Positions 27,210 to 36,552 of a stretch of 64,000 nucleotides of DNA are shown piece after piece. How positions within the stretch are numbered: position 1 is the first letter of the stretch; each line of letters starts with the position of its first letter. A program made the position numbers and the translations under genes. The notes under the pieces are model-generated. The model made no database searches, had not been told where the DNA came from, and was given only the letters and a program-made list of their open reading frames with translations. Origin of the DNA: Gammaproteobacteria bacterium (GTDB lineage Bacteria; Pseudomonadota; Gammaproteobacteria; Steroidobacterales; Steroidobacteraceae); the NCBI GenBank assembly GCA_028293725.1, contig JAQGOE010000239.1, positions 1-64,000 on the forward strand, written 5' to 3'.

Positions 27210-28274
27210 ATGGTTAAAGTTAAATCGTCCGGGAGTGGCAACGCCATTACGGGCCGCGCCACCATAAACGACATCGCGCGTCTCGCCGGGGTGTCCAAGA
27301 AAACCGTCTCCCGGGTCATCAACCAGTCACCGTTCGTAAAAGACGAGACGCGCGCTCGGATCGACGCCGTGATCCAACAGATCGGCTACACGCCCGACCC
27401 ACAGGCACGTGGGCTCGCATTTCGCCGCTCCTTCCTTATAGGGCTGATCTACGACAACCCGAACGCGCAATACATCGTCAACAGCCAGGAAGGTGTGTTG
27501 GACGCCCTGCGAGGCTCGGGTTTCGAACTCGTGGTCCATCCGTGCGATCGTCTGAGCGAAGACTTCATCCCCGGCGTGCGGCGCTTTGTGCAGCGTCAGA
27601 AGCTCCACGGTGTGATCCTGCTGCCGCCGGTATCGGAGGATCAGGGACTCGCGCGCACGCTTGAAGAGATCGATTGTCAGTTTGTGCGGTTGGCCTCAGT
27701 GCGCCTGGACAACACGTCGAAGATGATTGTTTCCAGCGATCGCGAGGCCGCCGCGGAGGCCGCGACGTACCTGGAGGCGCTCGGCCATCGCCACATCGGG
27801 TTCATTGCCGGGCCGTCGCAACATCGCTCGGCGCATGAGCGTCAGAACGGCTTCGTCGGCGCGCTCGAGAAGCGCGGCTTGAGCCTGCCTCCGGAACTCA
27901 TAGTGCAGGGTGCCTATAGTTTTGAGTCCGGTGTCGCCTGTGCGGAGGCGTTGTTGGCGCGACGACCGCGGCCGACCGCCATTTTCGCGAGCAATGACGA
28001 GATGGCGGCGGGTGTTTACAAGGCAGCCTTTCGGTTGAAGATTGCGATTCCGGATGAGTTGTCGGTGGTTGGGTTCGACGATAGCCCAGTGGCGTCGCGG
28101 CTGTCGCCGGCGCTCACGACTATTCGGCTCCCCATACGAGATATGGCACGCCTCGCCGCGTCGAAGCTGCTTCCGACTGGCGGCGCTCCCGGGGAAGCCG
28201 AGGCGGAGAGTGTGGCGCGAATTGTGCCGCATTTGATCGTGCGCGATTCGACGCAGGCGCCGCGGTCTACGTAG
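27210..28274 (+). CDS. LacI family transcriptional repressor of hexuronate genes
   Basis: The 354-residue regulator has the N-terminal LacI helix-turn-helix TINDIARLAGVSKKTVSRVI at about 17-36 and the hinge region near 60-70. A periplasmic-binding-protein-like ligand domain follows (LIGLIYDNPNAQYIVNSQ, FASNDEMAAGVYKAAF, LSVVGFDDSPVASRLSP). It lies between uxuB (divergent) and uxaC (downstream), so it probably represses both until a hexuronate or KDG-type inducer binds. The proposed operator motif GACACCGGT occurs at both genes. Confidence 0.92.
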   Translation: MVKVKSSGSGNAITGRATINDIARLAGVSKKTVSRVINQSPFVKDETRARIDAVIQQIGYTPDPQARGLAFRRSFLIGLIYDNPNAQYIVNSQEGVLDALRGSGFELVVHPCDRLSEDFIPGVRRFVQRQKLHGVILLPPVSEDQGLARTLEEIDCQFVRLASVRLDNTSKMIVSSDREAAAEAATYLEALGHRHIGFIAGPSQHRSAHERQNGFVGALEKRGLSLPPELIVQGAYSFESGVACAEALLARRPRPTAIFASNDEMAAGVYKAAFRLKIAIPDELSVVGFDDSPVASRLSPALTTIRLPIRDMARLAASKLLPTGGAPGEAEAESVARIVPHLIVRDSTQAPRST

Positions 28275-28580
28275 TCGGGCGGCGCAACTTGGTCGGCGCA
28301 GGCGCCAGAGTCTAAATAGGTGGCGGCGCGTTCCGCCGCCTCCGCTCGGTACCGGGCGTCATGATGGCCCGCACCCTGCCGCCGGTCACAACTCGGCGCC
28401 ACTAGGCGTCTTGGGTAGCCCACGCTCCCAGCACATTGTTGCGACTGTCCGTCTCCGCTAGCGCTTCCCGTGGCCGCGCCTGCCTGCTGGTTCGCACGCC
28501 CTGGGTAGTGATCGCGATATGCCCTGGACGCCACGTTCCCCAGCCCGGTAGCGCGACATCTGCACGTGGCGCGGTCCATT
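28275..28580. other. Gap between regulator and uxaC
   Basis: A GC hairpin (GGCGGCG with CGCCGCC, about 28321-28340) follows the regulator and could stop transcription, without a T-run. On the minus strand, 28402-28596 encodes a 64-residue open frame rich in Trp and Gly (PGWGTWRPGHIAITTQGV). It reads like protein but matches no family I know. It could be a gene remnant. Confidence 0.3.
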
Positions 28581-28594
28581 TGACACCGGTTACC
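28581..28594 (+). promoter_or_regulatory. Candidate LacI-family operator upstream of uxaC
   Basis: TGACACCGGTTACC lies 9 bases before the uxaC start and shares GACACCGGT with the palindrome at the uxuB start. The right half is degenerate. A repressor bound here would block initiation of uxaC. Confidence 0.45.
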
Positions 28595-28602
28595 ATATCG
28601 CT

Positions 28603-30015
28603 ATGTCACGAGAACTCGCTCTTCACGAAGACCGCCTTTTTCCGCCCGACGCCGGGGTTCGCGCCATCGCTCGCGAGCTGTACGGCTCGGTCCGCCACCT
28701 TCCCATCGTGAGTCCGCATGGGCACACGGACCCGGCCTGGTTCGCCGGGAACGAGCCTTTCGGCAACGCGACCGAGCTGCTGCTCGCTCCGGACCACTAT
28801 CTGTTCCGCATGCTCTACAGCCAAGGGATCTCGCTCGATTCCCTGGGGGTGGGTTCTCGGCGTGGCCCATCGGCCGTCGATCCGCGCGCAGCATGGCGGC
28901 TGTTCGCTAGTCACTTCCATCTGTTCAACGGCACGCCGTCCTGGCTGTGGCTGAACCATGTCTTCACCGAAGTCTTCGGTATCGACGTCGTGTTGGAGGA
29001 GGCCACCGCCGATCGCTACTTCGACCAAATCGGCGCCGCCCTGAAGACGGAGACCTTTCGGCCTCGCGCCCTGTTCGACCGATTCAACATCGAAGTGCTC
29101 GCCACCACGGAGTCGCCCGTAGATACCCTCGAGCACCATCGCCGCATCCGCGAGAGTGGCTGGCCCGGGCGCGTGATCACGACCTACCGGCCGGACGCCG
29201 TGATCGATCCCGAGCACGAGCAGTTCCGCACGGCGCTGGTGCGGTTCGGGCAACTCACCGGCAAAGATGTGCATCACTGGAAAGGGTATCTACAGGCGCA
29301 TCGCATTCGCCGCGCGGACTTCATCCGTGCGGGCGCTACCGCCACCGATCATGGCCATCCGACGGCGCGGACAGCGGACCTAAGCGAATCGGAGTGCGAG
29401 CGTTTGTTCGCCCGAGTGCTCTCCGGCACCTTTACCTACGACGAAGCCGAGTTGTTTCGCGCGCAGATGCTGCTCGAGATGGCGCGGATGAGTCTCGACG
29501 ACGGCCTCGTGATGCAAATTCACCCGGGATCGTTCCGCAACCATAACCAGTGGCTGTTTGATGAGTACGGCCGGGATAAGGGCGCTGACATTCCGCTTCC
29601 CACGGAGTACGTCAGGGCGCTCCGCCCTCTGTTGGATCGTTTCGGCAACGATCCGCGCCTGTCCGTGATTCTCTTCACCCTCGATGAGACCGCCTACAGC
29701 CGTGAGCTCGCGCCGCTCGCGGGTCACTATCCGATTCTAAAACTCGGCCCCGCCTGGTGGTTTCACGACAGCCCCGAAGGCATGCGCCGCTTTCGCGAGC
29801 AGACGACGGAGACCGCGGGGTTCTACAACACAGTTGGCTTTAACGACGACACTCGCGCGTTTCTGTCGATTCCCGCGCGGCATGACGTCGCGCGGCGTGT
29901 TGATTGTGCCTACCTCGCGCAGCTTGTTGCGGAGCATCGGCTTGATGAGAGCGATGCGGCTACCATCGCGGCGGACCTGGCTTATCACTTGCCTAAGCGG
30001 GCTTATAAGTTGTAG
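28603..30015 (+). CDS. uxaC: Uronate (glucuronate/galacturonate) isomerase
   Basis: This 470-residue amidohydrolase-superfamily isomerase converts D-glucuronate to D-fructuronate, the substrate of the uxuB product. Typical segments are LPIVSPHGHTDPAWFAGNEP with the metal-binding HGH, TTESPVDTLEHH, LVMQIHPGSFRNHN and the C-terminal AYLAQLVAEHRLDESDA. The length fits the family. The pathway in this window lacks the next enzyme, mannonate dehydratase (uxuA), and any uronate transporter. Confidence 0.95.
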   Translation: MSRELALHEDRLFPPDAGVRAIARELYGSVRHLPIVSPHGHTDPAWFAGNEPFGNATELLLAPDHYLFRMLYSQGISLDSLGVGSRRGPSAVDPRAAWRLFASHFHLFNGTPSWLWLNHVFTEVFGIDVVLEEATADRYFDQIGAALKTETFRPRALFDRFNIEVLATTESPVDTLEHHRRIRESGWPGRVITTYRPDAVIDPEHEQFRTALVRFGQLTGKDVHHWKGYLQAHRIRRADFIRAGATATDHGHPTARTADLSESECERLFARVLSGTFTYDEAELFRAQMLLEMARMSLDDGLVMQIHPGSFRNHNQWLFDEYGRDKGADIPLPTEYVRALRPLLDRFGNDPRLSVILFTLDETAYSRELAPLAGHYPILKLGPAWWFHDSPEGMRRFREQTTETAGFYNTVGFNDDTRAFLSIPARHDVARRVDCAYLAQLVAEHRLDESDAATIAADLAYHLPKRAYKL

Positions 30016-30672
30016 AGCGCGAGCCCGTTAGCGTTATGTGCATACATTGGACGTAGGAAGGCGTCGGCACCAACACTGCCGCCTTTTTAATGCAGGCTGT
30101 CGATCTGCAAGGCATCCGCAAAATCTCGGACGGAATCTTCCTTTGAGTGTCCGGCGTCGAAGGTGGGTATGCCAGATCCCTTGTCCCCGTTCAGAAGGCT
30201 ATAGGGTGCATCGCGTTCGTCTGACAAGTTCACGAGTGCCAGCGTCTGCAGGTCTTCTGAGTTTAACTGCTCGCGGGCGCCTGAGCAGGAGATCGCTTTT
30301 TGATGGTCGTCTGTGCGGGCTATTTGAGGGAGTTCCCAGTTCCGGTTCCTGCGTGTTGTAGAGCGCTACGGGAATCAGAACCAGGAAACGAGTTGGGCGA
30401 GAGGCCGTTTCGTCCTGGCGGAGGAGAAGCACACGCCCTGGGATCCTGCCCCGGCTCGCTGCCGCCGAGCGCGCCGATAAAACTCAGCGCGACACCGGTG
30501 GCCGACTGTCACAATATTGGCTCTGTCACCAAGCCGCGTTGGTGGCACTGCCTCAGATCGGCCAGAAGCCGACACTCATCGGCACTGTACACTTCTCCGC
30601 ATTGTGATCACTCAAGTAGGTTCACATTGCGAGGCCTCGCACCGCGCACGGTCGGCAACGGCTCGGCGCTCG
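30016..30672. other. Gene-free stretch after uxaC
   Basis: No open frame here has a plausible ribosome-binding site, family motif or gene-like composition. I see no strong repeat or hairpin. It separates two genes that end towards each other. Confidence 0.4.
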
Positions 30673-33144
30673 CTACTGCGCAGCGCGCTGCGCGGGACCC
30701 AGGTACTCATCGAGCCAGGCGAGCGTCTCCTTCATGAACTCCACCCGCGGTACGAGGTGGCCGGACGGATAGACGATCATCTTCTTGTCGGTCTGCGGGG
30801 TACCGAGCAGCCGAAATAACGGCTTCTGGGCCGTCTCAACCGGGAAGTAATTGTCGTACTCGCCATTCAGCATCAACACCGGCTGTGTGACCCGCGGCAG
30901 GTAGTTGATCTGGTCCGCCTCCGGCAGCGCTTGGTCCATGCGCATGCCGGCAACGTTGAGCACTACCACACGAATGCGCTTCTCGACCGCGGGCATGATA
31001 GCGCCAAGAAACCCGCCCCAGCTCACGCCTAGATAGGCAACTCGGTCGGCGCGCATGTCCTTGCGCGTCTCGAGATAGTCGATCGTGCGGCTCAAGTCCT
31101 TCGCCCACATGACGACGTGCTCCTTGTAGGCGACGCTCTCCTCCGGCAGGTTCGAGTGCAAACTGTCTTGTCGCTCGAAGGTGCTCTTGTAAATAGGAAG
31201 GACGAGCGCACGGCCGCTCTTCATGATGAACGTGTAGTCACGGTAGTCCTCAATCCAGTGCGGGTCGAAACGGCTCTCGAAGAACCCGTCGGTCCCGGGG
31301 AACAATACGACGGGCTGGTACGGCGGCGTTCCGTGCAACGGCAGAAAGACGTAGATCGGTAGCCGCTCGCCGTTGTAGGGGGCGTTGACAGAGACGACCT
31401 CGAGCTTCCAGTCGTCGGTGTCGATGACCTTGTCGATGCGCGCGTCGAGCGGTGTATGGTCGTACACAAACTGACGGGCGAACTGCGCGAACGTGCGGTC
31501 ATCGACCGGCTGCTCGTGCGCGTAGTCGCGGAACGCCCTCGACAACGGCTGCGTCAGCGCGGCAGCGACGCTCGTGCCGGGCAGCTCGCGGATGCAGCGG
31601 AAGCCGTTCGTGGAGCTGCGATCGAGCGCGGGCTGCGCGTAGGCGTAGTTGACGGCATAGGTAGGGTCCGTGAAACCACCGCCGAGGATATAGTGCTGCC
31701 CCGCGTTGCCTGAGGCGTTGAGCACCCATTCGCGCACGTTGCCGGCGATGTCGTAGACGCCGTAGGAACTCAGGCCTGGCAGGCCCCCCGCTGCCGTAGT
31801 CGCCTTGTTGCTGAAATTGCTGAATGGCAGCAGGAACTCGGCGAGCGTGGTGTCGGCCATTTGCGCCCAGTGATACATGGTCGGCAACTGCTTGCCCGCC
31901 CAGGCCGCGTAGGCTGCCGCCTCGTACCAGGACACGCCGGCCACCGGATGATCGGCGAGCCCGTCGGGAAAGGTGGCCGCCTCCCAAGTTGCAGGTCCCG
32001 GCCGCCCTGTGCGGTCTGTGAAGCGTGCGCGCGCTGCAGCGAGTGGAATTTCTTTTCCCGCCTGGATCATCGGAAAGCGCCAGTAGGAAGCGTTCGTGTA
32101 GCCGCCTGCGTCCACGAAGGCTTTGTACTGTCGGTTGGTCACCTCGTACTTGTCGGCCAGGAACTCGGGTACCTTGACGCCGCCGTACTTCTCGACACCT
32201 ATCAGGTACGCCTCGTTCACAGACGCGGGGATGCGCACCATGCCCGGCGGGAGACTTCCGGCGCGATCGAGCGTGAGACGTGGCACGTCGGAGCCGGCGC
32301 GGCTCCAGGGCCGCGGGCTCACAAGCTCAATGGTCTCAAAGCCCTCCTTGCGGACCTCGACGCGTAGCAGGTTATGCGGCACGCGCGCGTCCTTGAGCGG
32401 CGTCATGCCGGCGAGGCGCCACGGCGCGTCGGGGGTGCCGTAGTCTTTCCAGTAGACCCCAGCGCTGGCCGGCTGCGTCTCGATCGTCAGCGTCGTCGCA
32501 ATCAGCGGCCAGAGCTTCGCAAGCGTGTGATCATGCGGCACCGCCTTTTCGGCCTCGAGCGCCATGTCGAGCAGCCGCGCGTCGCTGTGGGGCGACTTCG
32601 CAAGCGCTTCCTCGATCGCCGGCAGCAGCACGTTGTGCGCATGCTCGCGGCGCCGCCCCGATGGCACGATGACGACTAGCGCGAATGCCGCGGCCATGAC
32701 AAGGATCACCCATGGCCACACCCGCAGATGAGCGGTCGCGGGTGTGACCGATACCGGGATCGGGGCGGCTTCGGCAGGCCGCTCCTCCGCCGTACTTGAG
32801 CAGCTCGCCGCGTCAACCCACGGAGCCACTGGCGCCACCAGCCGATAGCCGCGACGCAGCACATTGGCGATATAGATCGGTTCCTTCTTGTCATCGCCGA
32901 GTGCCCGCCGAAGCCCCGCCACCGCCTGATAGACGGAGTCAGGTGTGACGACCACATCTTTCCAGACTGCATCCAGCAACTGATCGACGCTCACAACCTG
33001 GCCGGCCTGCTCCGCCAGACACACCAGGACTCGCATCGCGCGCGGTTCGAGTTTGACGCTCGCGCCGTCCTTGGAAATCTCATCAAGCGCGGGATCGACA
33101 CGCCACGCGCCGATTCGAAGTTCCCTGTTGTCGGTGACGATCAT
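30673..33144 (-). CDS. Winged-helix / membrane / FGE-SUMF1 / alpha-beta-hydrolase fusion
   Basis: This protein of about 823 residues has four parts. An OmpR/PhoB-type winged helix (about 10-105) ends in YIANVLRRGYRLVAPV. One membrane helix (about 143-163, WVILVMAAAFALVVIV) follows. After it, a PEGA-like segment and an FGE/SUMF1 domain occupy about 290-520 (KYEVTNRQYKAFVDAGGY, VAGVSWYEAAAYAAWAGKQL, GVYDIAGNVREWV, TNGFRCIRE). The C-terminal hydrolase has nucleophile GVSWGG, acid NGEYDNYF and His PSGHLVP. The N-terminus is cytoplasmic like CadC; the enzymatic part would be periplasmic. The residue five before the FGE Cys is Thr, so canonical formylglycine chemistry is unlikely. GTG 33162 is an alternative start. 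Confidence 0.85.
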   Translation of the reverse strand: MIVTDNRELRIGAWRVDPALDEISKDGASVKLEPRAMRVLVCLAEQAGQVVSVDQLLDAVWKDVVVTPDSVYQAVAGLRRALGDDKKEPIYIANVLRRGYRLVAPVAPWVDAASCSSTAEERPAEAAPIPVSVTPATAHLRVWPWVILVMAAAFALVVIVPSGRRREHAHNVLLPAIEEALAKSPHSDARLLDMALEAEKAVPHDHTLAKLWPLIATTLTIETQPASAGVYWKDYGTPDAPWRLAGMTPLKDARVPHNLLRVEVRKEGFETIELVSPRPWSRAGSDVPRLTLDRAGSLPPGMVRIPASVNEAYLIGVEKYGGVKVPEFLADKYEVTNRQYKAFVDAGGYTNASYWRFPMIQAGKEIPLAAARARFTDRTGRPGPATWEAATFPDGLADHPVAGVSWYEAAAYAAWAGKQLPTMYHWAQMADTTLAEFLLPFSNFSNKATTAAGGLPGLSSYGVYDIAGNVREWVLNASGNAGQHYILGGGFTDPTYAVNYAYAQPALDRSSTNGFRCIRELPGTSVAAALTQPLSRAFRDYAHEQPVDDRTFAQFARQFVYDHTPLDARIDKVIDTDDWKLEVVSVNAPYNGERLPIYVFLPLHGTPPYQPVVLFPGTDGFFESRFDPHWIEDYRDYTFIMKSGRALVLPIYKSTFERQDSLHSNLPEESVAYKEHVVMWAKDLSRTIDYLETRKDMRADRVAYLGVSWGGFLGAIMPAVEKRIRVVVLNVAGMRMDQALPEADQINYLPRVTQPVLMLNGEYDNYFPVETAQKPLFRLLGTPQTDKKMIVYPSGHLVPRVEFMKETLAWLDEYLGPAQRAAQ

Positions 33145-33325
33145 TGGGCTACTAAATTCCACAAGCGCCTGAGCAACATCGCATTTTTTGAGCTCAAAGA
33201 TCCCCTTCGGCGCGCCTTTGACGCTCCCTCAACCCATGTTCAACGCGCCCTCAGGACGCGGTGGGGTCCGCGCGGGCACGGTGCCGTCGCCCACTCAAAT
33301 TCGCGCGCCAACCGGGAGATCATGA

Positions 33326-33712
33326 ATGAAAACTGCAACGCATCTTGCGTCCTCATCCTGCCTGAACGCTAACATCCGCACCATCGCCCTTCTTGCCTTG
33401 TGCGCCCTCGCATCCGCCAGCGCTGTGGCAGGCTCGCCGACGGGTGCCGCCCCCGTCACCCGTACCGCAAACGTGTCGCTCGCGGATCTCGACCTTTCGA
33501 CGCCCGAGGGAGCACGTGCCGCCCGTGAGCGACTGCGCAAAGAGGCCCGACGCCTGTGCTCGCAGGTAGCCGACAGCGAGGACCTCTCGCATCAGACCAA
33601 CTTTGTGGCCTGCGTCGACGAGACCCTGGCCAACGCACTGCGGCAAGTCGCGGGTCCTGCGCTCGTTGCTGGTGCCGCGGCGGCGTCACCCCAACCGGCG
33701 TCTCACCCGTAG
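33326..33712 (+). CDS. UrcA family secreted protein
   Basis: This 128-residue protein has a signal peptide (about 1-36, ending VAG) and an UrcA domain. The domain includes NVSLADLDLSTPEGARAARE, the paired cysteines of RRLCSQ and FVACVDETLANAL, and an Ala/Pro tail. UrcA proteins are small periplasmic proteins of unknown function. GGGAG seven bases before ATG 33326 supports this start over an out-of-frame ATG four bases upstream. A second member is at 43794-44144. Confidence 0.83.
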   Translation: MKTATHLASSSCLNANIRTIALLALCALASASAVAGSPTGAAPVTRTANVSLADLDLSTPEGARAARERLRKEARRLCSQVADSEDLSHQTNFVACVDETLANALRQVAGPALVAGAAAASPQPASHP

Positions 33713-34738
33713 GCCCAAACCAGTGGTTGCCCGCAAGTCCAACGTGTCCGGCTCCGCTGGATGCGTTGGACTCCACTCCGACCAGCGCCCGGCCGACCGC
33801 TGTTCCGCCGGAGTCGCACACGACGGACCACCAGTTGCAGAGTCAAACTTCTGGCCGAACGATATGCCGAAGGTGCGCAGAGCGATCGGTATCGCGACCA
33901 GCTGCCACGGCCGATGCCGCTGGTTAAATCGAGGCCCCCGTACGTCGGCGCTGCCCCGCGTTCACAGTACTCTGCGCGACTCTCCGGCCTTCGCGTGCGG
34001 CGCAAGATCCAATGATCGGGCTTGCGTGTTGACTGCCCACTAACCGGAATTGCCAATCCGCCGCTGATCGACCGGTCTTGATGAGTCCGAGACAATCAAC
34101 ATCAGCAGGAGGCTTCACACCTCGCCCGCCGATCGAATCTGGGCGCGCAGCGCCGGACGCGGATCGAAAACGCCTTCGAATGGCGACTCACGTTAAGGTG
34201 TCCGACGCCTGCCCTCCAGGCACCGCCGAGCTCGGATGGCTCAGCTCGTCCGGGCAGGCGTCCAACAACCCTTAACGGTCGCGGCCAGCCGCTTGGGCTT
34301 CCGCCTACTGTGGGCCCACACGGTTTGGTGACAAAGCCAAAATATTTTTGGCGCATGATCGTGACACCGGCAGCGACATATCAATGTTCACGACCCTCAT
34401 GTTGCACTCCACATGTGACGCATCGGTTAGCGGAAGCTAACTGCCTCTGGCCGAAACTCATTTGGCCTACCGCGTCAATACCTTAGTCATCGTCATGCAC
34501 CTTCTTCGTGCACCCTCTGTAATGGCGACCCTCATCGACCGTGATCAGAAGCACTGCGATTTCCCATCGAGGACTGTGATCATGCTCACGCCTTCCCGAA
34601 GCGAACACAACTGAGCGCAACTCGGCGTTTATCTCATCCCTCAGAGAATATTTTTCTCGGCCTCGTCTTTGTGCAACCTCGGTCTTGATTTCTTGATCCG
34701 TGGGGGATGATGATTCCGTACGGCCAGGGACGGCGATC
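33713..34738. other. Gene-poor stretch at the left edge of the accessory island
   Basis: No convincing gene is visible in about 1 kb. The one structural feature is an 11-bp perfect inverted repeat (GACGCCTGCCC at 34204-34214 with its complement at 34252-34262). It encloses a smaller CGAGC/GCTCG stem and forms a likely 59-base hairpin. Base composition falls towards the Rhs gene. Confidence 0.4.
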
Positions 34739-35356
34739 ATGAAGAAGTCCGGTATCTCCGTGTACTACATCCATACCGACCACCTGAACACCCCGCGCCG
34801 CATTAGCCGGCCCGCCGATAACGTCATCGTCTGGCGCTGGGACGCGGAGCCCTTCGGCACCACCGCCGCGAATCAAGACCCGGATGGCGACGGTACCGCG
34901 TTCGTCTACAACCCGCGGTTTCCAGGGCAGTACTTCGATGCCGAGACGGCGCTGAACTACAACTACCAAAGAGATTACGACCCTGCAGTCGGAAGATTTG
35001 TTGAAAGCGACCCGTTAGGGCTCTATGGTGGTACCAACACCTACGCCTATGCCGACGGAAATCCAATTAATGAAAGCGATCCAACTGGACAATTCGGCTG
35101 GTGGGGTGCAGCGATTGGAGCCGGACTAGATATCGGGTTGCAATTATTCGAAAACGGCGGAAAGTTTCGCTGCGTGGACTTTGGCTCGGTCTTGACTTCT
35201 GCGGTGCTCGGCGCAATTTCTCCAGGACTTGGCGACACCAACAAAGCCTTAAAGGCTGCAAGCTACGCCCGCGCCGCCATCGAGAACCTCGAGGAACAGC
35301 TGAGTCGGACTGCCAGTGCGAGCCGAGCCGCAAAGATTGCTCAGGGAATAAGCTGA
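34739..35356 (+). CDS. Orphan Rhs C-terminal tip (toxin cassette 1)
   Basis: This 205-residue frame holds only the end of an Rhs protein. The conserved core runs [57 protein letters not shown] and YAYADGNPINESDPTG. About 85 variable residues follow that should be the toxin (QFGWWGAAIGAGLDIGLQLF onward). The large upstream filament/shell part is absent. ATG 34739 with AGGGA eight bases upstream allows expression of the fragment; a GTG at 34700 is also in frame. The toxin family is not recognised and it may be truncated at 35356. The next gene is its likely immunity partner. Confidence 0.8.
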   Translation: MKKSGISVYYIHTDHLNTPRRISRPADNVIVWRWDAEPFGTTAANQDPDGDGTAFVYNPRFPGQYFDAETALNYNYQRDYDPAVGRFVESDPLGLYGGTNTYAYADGNPINESDPTGQFGWWGAAIGAGLDIGLQLFENGGKFRCVDFGSVLTSAVLGAISPGLGDTNKALKAASYARAAIENLEEQLSRTASASRAAKIAQGIS

Positions 35357-35474
35357 AATGAGCAGGCGCCCTATGACGCGAACTCAACCCTCCTATACAA
35401 GGCGACTTCTAGCGTAGGAAAACACATCGCGAAGGCGTTCGAAGCTCCGACACCGCTGAGGATAGGCAGCGACT

Positions 35475-35870
35475 GTGAGTGTAAACAGTGACCAGAAGTC
35501 CAGCCGAGCGACCCCTGTGAACAAGAGAATTCCGAGAATCAACGCCTTGTTGTGGACGATAGCGCTGTTAGTGGCAGGAGCAATCAGCGGATACCTCACG
35601 TCGCTCCGCGGCGGCCACGCGGAAGTGCGGATGGCCTTGATAGGCGCTGTCTGGGGTGGCTTCATAGGTCTACTGTTTTCAATGGAGATATCAAACGTTA
35701 GTCTGGGCCTGCGTAGATCCGCAGGCGCAAGCCTTGGAATAGTCGCGAGCTGTATCTCTGGAATTCTGCTCGACTGGCGCGGCCTCTCGATCGTTCTGAT
35801 AAGTGTTCTTGCCGCAACTCTAGGGTTCTTAGGTGATCTTTGGGTAAAACACGTGAGCACACTGCCATAG
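35475..35870 (+). CDS. Small membrane protein, candidate immunity protein for Rhs tip 1
   Basis: This 131-residue protein has about four predicted membrane helices (LLWTIALLVAGAISGYLTSL, MALIGAVWGGFIGLLFSM, GASLGIVASCISGILL, SIVLISVLAATLGFL) and a polar N-terminal tail. It lies between the variable end of Rhs tip 1 and the restarted Rhs core of tip 2, which is the position of an immunity gene. A membrane immunity protein would suit a membrane-targeting toxin. No family was recognised, so the role rests on position. Confidence 0.6.
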   Translation: MSVNSDQKSSRATPVNKRIPRINALLWTIALLVAGAISGYLTSLRGGHAEVRMALIGAVWGGFIGLLFSMEISNVSLGLRRSAGASLGIVASCISGILLDWRGLSIVLISVLAATLGFLGDLWVKHVSTLP

Positions 35871-35872
35871 TA

Positions 35873-36532
35873 TGTCTACAACCCCCGCTTCCCAGGGCAG
35901 TATTACGACTCCGAGACGGGGCTGTCTTACAACATGCAGCGCGACTATGACCCGGCGACAGGAAGGTACGCGGAATCTGATCCGATCGGGCTATTGGGCG
36001 GTATCAACTCGTATGCCTATGTTGACGGGAACCCTGTCTCCGAAGTCGACCCTCTCGGGCTGTTCGGAATGGATGATGCGTACGGCTTCGTTTACAACGC
36101 GACAGGGGGATGGAGTCCGTCGCAGAGCTCGTTGATTACACAGCAGGATTTGGTGATGCGGTTTCGCTGAATGCCACAAGCTTGATTCGCGATCAGATGG
36201 GTACGAACAATGCCGTGAATAAATGCTCGACGGCATATCGTGTTGGTGGTTGGACCTCCTTCGCGCTGGGCAGTGGCAGGCTGGCGTATGCAGGGCTGGC
36301 TAAGGGATATTCAATCGTCGCATACTCGGGCGCGGCAGCAAGTGCTTTTAGATCAGGTCTCAGAGTCGCGTTTGGCGGCGGAGCAAGTCTGCGGCCGCCG
36401 GATTTGACGAAGTACGCGACGGATGCTGCGTTACGTGCTGCGGCAGGCAGGACGAATCCATTTGTAAACGCCTATGGAGCTGCTATTGCAGCAAAGGGTG
36501 CAGCAGAAGGATCTGGCTGCGGCTGCTCTTAG
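35873..36532 (+). pseudogene. Displaced Rhs tip 2, frameshifted
   Basis: The Rhs core restarts here without a start codon in frame: [59 protein letters not shown]. The frame then runs to a stop at 36170. The frame that continues the homology is another one, from about 36110, encoding [20 protein letters not shown] and ending CGCS at 36532. The sequence AGFGDxxS is common just after the Rhs core. One indel near 36110-36130 therefore splits core and toxin. The 36110-36532 part could still be made on its own from ATG 36110. Confidence 0.7.
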
Positions 36533-36552
36533 TAGGAACGCGGTGCAAAATT

